The position numbers were made by a program, and so were the translations under genes. A stretch of 64,000 nucleotides of DNA from Vespula vulgaris. Lineage: Eukaryota; Arthropoda; Insecta; Hymenoptera; Vespidae. The notes below the pieces were generated by a model. It was not told the origin of the DNA, ran no database searches, and was given only the letters and a program-made list of their open reading frames with translations. Shown here piece by piece: positions 55,942-64,000 of this stretch. The stretch's first letter is position 1. Each line of letters opens with the position of its first letter. The stretch lies in assembly GCF_905475345.1 (NCBI RefSeq), contig NC_066586.1, forward strand, positions 19,770,812-19,834,811, written 5' to 3'.

Positions 55942-58900
55942 GTCAGTAATCTTACCGTAGATCGTAAAGCACGCTCACCGCTGTGGTCGAGTGCGAAAAT
56001 CGCAACGAAAGACTACGCCTCGAATCTCTTTCCTCCTCCTCGTCGTTGTCGATCGTAACGACGTAGAAAAAAGAAAAGGACGAGTCGGAAAGGCAGCGAA
56101 GAACGTGGCCGGGGATGGAAGGAGAAGGAGAGAGAATCCATCGGCTAACGATCCGGCACGCCCGTCGACGTCGGCCTACTATCGCGAGGACGGATAAACA
56201 TTCGGAATTGTTTATTGGCGCGGCGACGAGTTCGCATTCGAATTTGACCGTTCGAGGGGAAAAAGTCCATACGGTTAGTTGCGGTAAGAAGGAGGGGAAT
56301 TTCGGTCGGCGCGCATGCGTCGGCGCCCCGGCGGGGATAGTCGGAGCGACGGCGCCACTGTCCCCACTCCCTGTCACCCCTACCATCTTCGGGCTCGCAG
56401 AGTGCGCTCTCTCGCCTTGGAAGGTAGGGCACGCGCGAATGAACGCGCGCGCACTCTGCGTACCTCCCTTTCCTATCTTCTCTCTTTCCTCTCTCCCTCC
56501 GACCCTCTCGCGCTCGCTCTCGCTCTCCGTGTGTTTGTTTGTTTATAGTCGTGTTCTCGGAAATACCCGATACGAGTAACGGACTCTTGCGGCGCGCGCG
56601 TTGCCTCGCATTCCCATTCTGGCGTTGCATCCGGTCGGTTCTCGGATTCCTCGAGCGTTGCATCCAATTGCCATACCTCCGCTCCGCCAACTTTTTCCTC
56701 GTCTCGCTCCTTTATGTTTCCTCTACGACGATCTTTCTCCTTTTCGAAAAATTATTGCCTCTCGAGACGGACGGAAGGAACGGAATCGATCGTTGAACTC
56801 CCGTCGTCGGAGAAGGGACCCCGCTATCTTTGAACTTGACTTCCAATCTACCGACGCTAATCTTTCTTTTTTCTACGAACCTCCGCGCGAAGGCAGATAT
56901 CGAGAGTCGCGATAAAGATTGCATCGCGTTTCTGATTCTCGAGAAGGTAACCCAACTTCGTCGTGCGCGTTCTTCTATCTTGAGATCGAAAAACAAATAT
57001 CGCGTACGATAACGCGCGGCACGATGAAGTTTCATAATGGATCGTAGAACGCGCACGGTGGTATCGCGCGCTATCGGAAACTTTCGGCGATAAAGAGTTT
57101 CGCTTGTTTTCTTTTCCTTTTCTTTTTTTCCCTTCGCCTTTCGAACCACATCGACCACCGTTTATCGAAACAAAGCGATTGTACTTTCTCGGCCGAGACG
57201 AAGAGTCCGAGAAAGAAAATAATATCGTTCGAGGCGCCTCGACGACGTAATTTTACTCGTTAGCAGCTAGGCTCTTTCGTACGAGCCCGAGATCGTATCG
57301 CGCTCCCTCGATAAGACGCGACTGTTGGATAATGACGCGCGATCGTCGATCGTTCGTTGTTTGTTCCTTCGAGAGTTCGTCCGTTTCGCGCGCACTCTCG
57401 ACTTGGAGTCCTCGTTGTCGCGATAAAAAGCAGCGACCGTTGATCGCGCGTCGACTGCGCGAGCCACGTCCGTCCTAGTTCTTGCAACGCAATATCGCGC
57501 CAAACCCCGCGATTCGAACTTTTTAAAAGTCGTGCGAATTGCTTCCGCGCGCGTAGGCGCAACGACGCTCGAATCTCCGGCTTTTCGAAGCGTACGACCC
57601 GACGCTTCGGACGATCGATTTCCGAAGAGTCCAAGAATATCGGGTTGCGACGCGATATCTGCCTAATGTTTGTCGTTTCGATACACGTATCTACTTTTTC
57701 CAGCGAGATCGATACGCATTACTAGACTTTGCTAGAGATACAAAGTCCAACGAACGAGAGAAAGAAGAAGAACGATAGAACGGCGTTGTTTACTTCTTCC
57801 TCGAATCACGGACTTTATCGCGTTTCTTCGCGCGCGCTCTCGATATGGATCGCGCTCACGTGGAAACGTTCGGATCGAAAATTTCCGATTCGAAGAACCC
57901 GACGTAAGGTTCCCATGGGATCTCTCCGACGCGTATCGCGTCATTATCGTCGTTCGCGCCTCTCGGCTCCAGGCGGCGGTCGATCGTCGCCCGACTGGCG
58001 ACTAACGAAGTCGCGCGTCGAGCTTTTCCTTCTACGTCGTACTACGATCAGTCGTACTGCGCTGGAGCAGATTTTTTAGCGAAACGAACCAAACCGCGAG
58101 TCGGCTCTGTCGTCTCTCCGAATATTTATGAGGAGCGAATCGAGAGCGTCAACGCGCTATAGCGCGCGCCTCTCTAATATTCACGTGGCGATTCATCGAT
58201 CGCCGAGAGAACAATGCTAAGTCGACTCGAGTAACACAATGACGGCCGAGAGCGTAGCAACGACAACTACCTCGCCTCCGTTGAACGATCGTCGAGACCA
58301 CAAAAACATTGCTCGTGACGAACCGGAAATAAATGCACGGAGATGCGTTCGAAGGAGCGCCCGTACGATTTTTGTACGATTCGTTACGCGAGCCGCCGGT
58401 ATGTGGTCCTCGAAACTTCGAGGACGTTTATCGGGTATCGCGATCGAATTCTTTCTTTATCGGCCACCTCGTAGAATCTCAACTTTTTTTTTGCGTTTGA
58501 TTCTCACGTTAATACCAACAACAAGTCGAAAGCAACACGAAAGGCTCTTATCGATTACTCGAGAACGAAAACAACGATCTTATCGCGGGACGTTACTCGC
58601 GAGCGCTAATATCGATTTTATAAAAGAGATACGCTGCTTACCGCGCGAATAATTAGTCGAAAATTCGTCCGATAACGACGAATGGGCTGACCTGCGAATA
58701 AAAGAATGAAACAAAAAAAAAGTATTTCGAAATATACACGACCAACGTTCGAGAAGGAAGGAAGAGAAGCGCGAGAGCGGTGCTCGCGATAATGCGACTT
58801 GCTCGACAATAAACAAAACCCTATTTATACCGTTTATCGGCTTGTTTACGGCTGTAGGACACTTACTGTAATGTAGTAAATCGCGTAGGCAGCGTGAATC

Positions 58901-58991
58901 ATTCGTGGGCAGTCGATCTTCGAACTCATTCACGCTCTCTCCTCGACGGTTCCGCGGCGGACGATAAATGGCGATCGGCCGTCGTCGTAGT

Positions 58992-58999
58992 GCTCTCTC

Positions 59000-59038
<39 letters not shown>

Positions 59039-59088
59039 CTCTCTCTTTCTCTCTCTCACTCTTTCTCTTTCTCTCTCTCTCTCTTTCA
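58992..59088 (+). repeat. Long CT tract
   Basis: Nearly 100 bases of CT repeat with few interruptions, the longest pyrimidine tract in the window. Confidence 0.95.
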
Positions 59089-59706
59089 CTCGATGTATGT
59101 ACACGTGCTGCTGGGCTGCTGTTGCTTCGTCGCTCTCGTCCGTCCGTCCCGTACACGTATATACGAGTATACGTGTGTGTGTGTGTGTGTGTAGTGGCGA
59201 TGGAGGTGCCGGCGCCCGTCGTACCGACTCGATCGACGGCTAATCGCGTCCTCGCTTCTTAATTAATCCCCGATGATAGGGCCGAACTTCGTACGGCACG
59301 AACGCTCGATAAGCCGTCGCCGTGCACGTGTACAGAAAGTGTCGTCGGACGGCGGCTGTGGCTTGTGACTGGCGTCAGTCCTCTCGAAAACACAAAACAA
59401 AACGTAACGATACGAAGCTTTCGACGGTATAAGGCTAGCATGTATTATGAAATCGTTAATAATTATGATCGAAAGTCGCTCTTCCTTCCTATTCCGTCTC
59501 TCTCTCTCCCTCTCTTCCTTTCGTCCCGTTCAACGATAGTGTTTTGTCAATCCCGAATCGCTAGTTCGACCTTTCTCGATGGAAACATTTTCAACGACGT
59601 TAGACGCTTCGTTCTGGAATGGAAATGGTCAATTTGGAACGAGATCGCGCCGCTACGACTCGCAGAAATCTTTTGCGACTCTACGCGAACAGAGAGACAA
59701 AGGGGG

Positions 59707-59734
59707 GAGAAAGAGAGAGAGAGAGAGAGAGAGA
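59707..59734 (+). repeat. GA dinucleotide tract
   Basis: GA repeat about 620 bases from the long CT tract, in the opposite sense. Confidence 0.95.
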
Positions 59735-62700
59735 AGCTGGGCGAGCTCGATTTACCGTTATCCAATAAACGCACTCTCCTCCAACCTTCTAAACGCATTT
59801 CTTCGGGTCTCTGGACTTAATTTCGTTCTCTAACAAAACTGCACTTCGAAGCGGAACGAGGGTCATAAATTAAACTCGTCATTAAAATTCTATTTATAGG
59901 TCGCTCGTCCCGTCGTTTCGGAAAATCTTTGCGCGACCGAAAACTCCTGACCCACATTTTGCCAATTCAGGCGCGAAATACACGGAAACGAAAGGCACGA
60001 GAAGAAAACGGATTAAAACGAAGTCAAACGGAGGAAGAAACGATCCGAGAGACGCCGAAACGCAACTGGCAGCGAAACGTTCGCTACATCGACTGCTCTC
60101 GACTCGTTTCGATTTCTCGAGCTCGACGACGACATCGGTGATTCGTTTACTCTCTCTCCTCTGCCAAGGAAAATTTGGCAGGCCCTGATTCGCCTCGTTG
60201 AAACAAATATAGAAAGGTGCAAAGGTCGATGCTCGGTTTCTCCTCCCATGAATAGGAATCGCATACGAAGGTACGAGTCCATTTTTCATTTCCTGATTCG
60301 TATACGGCGCAGCACGAAAATGAAGTATCCACTTAAGGGGCGATGTATATCGCCACCGACCAGGAAAGCTCGCACACGTCGACGATAAGAGAGTGGCGAT
60401 CGAAGATAGGTGAAAAAGCATTTGGCACGTGCCGTTATATCGCGCTTCCACCTAGGTCGAATAGGAACGTACGTTGATGTGCCGGGACGTATTAGCGTTT
60501 CATCGATCAATCGTAGATATCGAAATCGGAAAGGAAGCTCCCTGAGTGGTCAGCGACGTGCGAAGGAAAGAAAAACAGGAAACGAAAGGGCGTCTTTTGA
60601 TGAATGCGTCCTGGATATACTCGCGCGATTTCCTCCGCGACGGGATCCACCCTCTCTCACGTTACCTCCCTGGAGTCTCTTCTTTCGTCCATCGGTCGGG
60701 CGGACAGGAGGGACAGGTGCGCCCAGGGAGTCCTCCCTCGATTTGTATTCGTCGTTGGAATTGCTCGATCGGTAACTCGATGAAAACCCACATCTTCCGC
60801 ACTCGGAAAGTTTCGCCGGTCGTGTCTTTGAATACGGAAAGCAGCCTACGTATTGTCTATCGTTCGGACAAAGGGACGTGTAATTTTCCTTTACCTTTTA
60901 GAATCTACTCGAAACGGTTCGAACTTTCGGTTCGACCGACTCGGGCTTTACGACGACTGTCTCTCTGTCTATCTCCCCCCACCCCCTCTCTCTTCCCCTC
61001 CTCGTCCGACTCTCTCCGTTGTGTAGTCGTCCGTGTTTTCGGAAGGAACGCGAGAGAAGGTAGAAGACGAGTTCGAAGCAAGGTCGGGAAGAGAGTTGTT
61101 GTCGTAAACAGGTATACGTTGTCGTGATCGATAGGGGAGGGGTCACCGGATAACGACGAATGCTTGACCTATTTCGAGATCTTCTCCCTTTCTCCACGTC
61201 GTCGCTTCAAAATATCGCTTTTGAATATCTCGCCCGATTTATTTCAAAATCTACGAACAAATATTTCGATCGCTTCGTACCGTCGGAGACTGTTGTCCGT
61301 AGAACGAAAATATTTTTTCTCCTCTCTCGCGCGCGTATTCGGGCTGTTTTCTTATCTGGGCGAGGAAGCGCGCGCGCGCGAGAGAGAAAGCGTCGACTGC
61401 TTTATGCGTTAGTAAATCGGTTGGCAACAATAAACTTGGAAATTCACGTGTGAACGATCGATCGGGCGAAATGGCGATCCGTCTTCCGCGATCGCACCTG
61501 CCCGACCGACAAGCTGGAAAGATTCAAACTCGGAGAACTTTTACGTACGACGATTATTTTCGATCTCTCTACATTACCCTTTAAAATTTGTGATTTCACG
61601 GACACGCTCTTTTTTCACTCGGACGCGAAACACGACGCGAACGTAACCGTAACGTCTCTCGAGTTGTTGCTTCTGCAAACATTTATGCACCTGTTTTAAA
61701 ATATTTATAGGACGGCAGGCCGCAAAATGAGCAAATATGTCGTAATTTATATCGAAGAAAAATATTTGCTAAAAAAATCACCGCACATCATTATCGTGCA
61801 CGACAATTTACGGTAATGCGAAGCGAGCTCCTTTATAGCGCTTCGCGGGGATGCTCTTCGAAAGAATTATTTTTCCACGCATTTCAGTCGCGCTCTGTCC
61901 GTACGCCTTGAAAATTTCATGGTAACTTTTGGGATGCGCTCGGTGATCTAGTTACGCTTTACGGAGCAACGATTTTATTGGCAAGACCTTTAACGTACCA
62001 TGTATACGATATATGTGTAACGATCTATTTTAATAAATATATAAGTAATAAAGAAATACTCGTCGTCTGGCGAACTCTCTTCCCTTCGCATCGAATAGAT
62101 TCAACGATCTCATGCGAGAACTATTAATAGTGGAATTTCGTTTCTAAAAGTGCCACTCTAAGTATACCAAAAGCGTCGTAGAGTTCTCAAAATAAAACGC
62201 GACGAAGAATATTTTGGAAGCGGCTCGTATACGCTTTTGCGCGTCTTTTCGACGAGACTCATAAATCAAAGGAGAACAAATACTTTTGGGAAAGGCCAGA
62301 CTCGCTATCGAAATTATGTCTCGAGTAAAACGAAAATAAAGAACGAAAGAAAGGAGACGGACTTGGAGAGAGAACGTTTTTCGATCGACAAAAATCCTAA
62401 AGGATCGGCCAAGTAAGTACGATCATTTCTTTGTATCATTTATATCGAGTGTACGATGCGATGCGCAAATGTTTATTTGTATTCGTCGTTCTTCCCTAAA
62501 ATAATTATCTGCGTCAATTCTCAATGACTCGCTAATACGCGCGCGCATACACAGACATTGTATACTTCGAATAAACGGAGAAAATTTGACCATAGCGTCT
62601 TTAATATGACTCGCTCTCTGCGTATTTGCCAATGGCCAAGGTGAAATTAATCAAAGAACTCGCTATCGCGTCGCATTAACTACGTGTTTACTTTCCCCAC

Positions 62701-63380
62701 GCGTCATTCGTTTGCGCGTAATCGTTCATTTAAATGAAAGCGCGACTTATGTAACTGATTTCAATAAAAATACAATAAGGATGTAACACATTGATTCGAG
62801 ACCGTTTTATTTACCAGCGTTTATTTCGCGTAGACGAGGAAGATTTGGTTCTTTTTCACGAGAGATAATTAATGCATTACAGCTCCGTCATCTTCGTCGT
62901 TGATTACGAGAATAGCGAAAAAAAGAGAGGAAGGGGGGGGGGGGAAGAGTATCCGGACGATGGCTAAAGTCTTCGTCAAATTTGCATTACGAGGCAGAGA
63001 CTTAATGATTTATTAATGCCGCTCAAAGTCTACGATTACGTTAATTAGCGTAACACATAGCGACGTCATGATTTTTCAATTTTCAAACGTCTTTTTCGCA
63101 TTTCCGAATTCTCTTGGAACGACGAGCGCGAATGTTGGTACGATAAAATATGGTAGAGCGATCGTTGCAAAAGAAGCCTGTTTGCCGTAATCGCGTTAAT
63201 TGTCTGCAGGGAGCCGAGTATTTACGGAATATTTTCATTTCTTCGCGGGTCGTCCGACCTCCTCTTCTTGTCGATGTTTATTCACGTGCGATATTACAAT
63301 ATAAACGCGTATAGTAACGCGCATAGTAGCGCGACACTCGACGAGTGACTCGCTTTGCAACCTAAAGTAACCTATAATGG

Positions 63381-63445
63381 CTATATATATATGTGCGTAT
63401 ATATACATATATACATATATATATACACACACACACACGCATATT
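63381..63445 (+). repeat. TA/CA dinucleotide repeat
   Basis: TATATA with a CACACA end. Confidence 0.9.
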
Positions 63446-64000
63446 CATGGATGTACGTACAAGTGCGTCCGGATCGACGGAAAGAAATATAAAACCGTCT
63501 CTCTTATTTTTTCTCTCTCCTTTCTCCTTACCTCAATCGTCGATGTAAGCGAGCAGCGGTCCACCTATCTCTCCCTTTCAAAGAGAAATTGAAGGATGCT
63601 CGGTCTCGAGCGTACCGCGTTTATGTCGCTCATAAACGAACTACGCTCGGTTATGAAGATAAATAATGAAGACAATAAAGAATCACGGTGACATTCTACT
63701 ATTTTTTTCTTTTATTTCCTCCACTTTTCCTCCCGTTTTTCCACTTTTTTCCCCTTTTTTATACACAAGCTCGGACTCTTCTCGTCTACCTTCCGCGGCG
63801 TTAATAATAAAACCGCGGTTGCAGTCGTTGAAATTGTGTGCCTGGGGATAAAAAAGAAAGAAGAAAGAAAAGAGAGTACGGTGTGGCGTCGGTGCGCTCG
63901 AAACGGTTTTCGTGGATACACTTTGCATACCGGTGAAAATTCAACTCGTTTCTAACGCTACTCGTACATAAAGTCATAAAGCACAAACGGCGTATTACGG

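Larger units (their letters stand above)
51043..56400. other. Pdk1 upstream region, likely containing 5' leader exons
   Basis: No recognisable coding exon. Two strong - strand donors occur: GTAAGA just below 54901 (ATTCAAG|GTAAGACTC) and just below 55963 (CTACG|GTAAGATTAC). Either could end a non-coding Pdk1 leader exon that splices to the acceptor at 51043. GA tracts (51275-51301, 53393-53417, 54444-54474), a TAG tract (55210-55290) and a CGT tract (55879-55941) lie here. The CpG-rich sequence at about 56290-56460 could be the promoter. All of this is inference. Confidence 0.4.
56401..64000. other. Intergenic, no recognisable gene
   Basis: Long CT and GA tracts occur at 58992-59088 and 59707-59734, and a TG run at about 59173-59192. 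The sequence to about 61.6 kb is CpG-rich with only Arg/Ser-rich frames. From about 61.69 kb it becomes AT-richer and unique, with TTTAT and TAATTA-type words and AATAAA-like words around 62033 and 62048, then a TA/CA repeat at 63381-63445. No gene family is recognised. Confidence 0.6.

Noticed and set aside
59894..60451. 185-codon minus-strand frame
   Set aside because: Starts without ATG, has no recognised motif, and lies in tcg-rich DNA.
1..64000. A novel multi-gene defence, biosynthetic or mobile system
   Set aside because: No clustered unknown genes, CRISPR, transposase, integrase or terminal repeats are visible; the window is explained by three known animal genes plus non-coding DNA.

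Overview
The window looks like nuclear DNA from an insect, most likely a hymenopteran (bee, ant or wasp). The reasons are: spliced genes with short GT-AG introns (63 to 200 bases) beside multi-kilobase ones; a strong excess of CpG (tcg/cga words everywhere) outside the AT-rich 3' regions; and very frequent GA/CT microsatellites. The hymenopteran call is inference from composition and gene architecture. There is no prokaryotic operon, CRISPR array, tRNA, rRNA or intact transposon that I can support.

Three protein-coding genes are well supported. (1) Mrtf, the insect myocardin-related transcription factor, lies on the + strand with coding exons from 22308 to 38871. Eleven exons join in one frame to 1098 codons carrying three RPEL actin-binding motifs, a basic region, a SAP domain, a leucine zipper, glutamine tracts and an acidic C-terminus. 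Its first coding exon is separated from the RPEL exons by a 9.7 kb intron, and a CpG-dense block at about 16.1-17.3 kb may hold its promoter or leader. (2) Aprataxin (Aptx), + strand, 43583-44390, has three exons: a HIT nucleotide hydrolase domain plus a C2HE zinc finger, without the FHA domain of vertebrate aprataxin. (3) Pdk1, the 3-phosphoinositide-dependent protein kinase, is on the - strand at 50973(51042)-48950. It has three exons, an N-terminal kinase domain and a C-terminal PH domain. Aptx and Pdk1 converge.

Layout: 1-16 kb is non-coding, CpG-rich and studded with microsatellites; 16-22.3 kb is the putative Mrtf promoter and leader; 22.3-38.9 kb is the Mrtf gene; 38.9-43.5 kb is the AT-rich Mrtf 3' UTR and flank; 43.5-44.4 kb is Aptx; 44.4-48.9 kb is the AT-rich convergent flank with the Pdk1 3' UTR; 49-51 kb is Pdk1; 51-64 kb is Pdk1 upstream or intergenic DNA with no recognisable gene.

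The three genes do not form a pathway. Mrtf is a G-actin-sensing SRF coactivator, Pdk1 is the AKT/S6K/PKC activation-loop kinase downstream of PI3K, and Aptx repairs adenylated DNA ends. The most notable observations are a perfect 98-bp duplication of the Aptx 5' exon downstream of the gene, three stop-free introns in Mrtf whose lengths are multiples of three, in-frame internal ATGs that could give MRTF forms with fewer or no RPEL motifs, and a glutamine tract inside the Pdk1 activation segment. I found no convincing evidence for a previously undescribed biological system.
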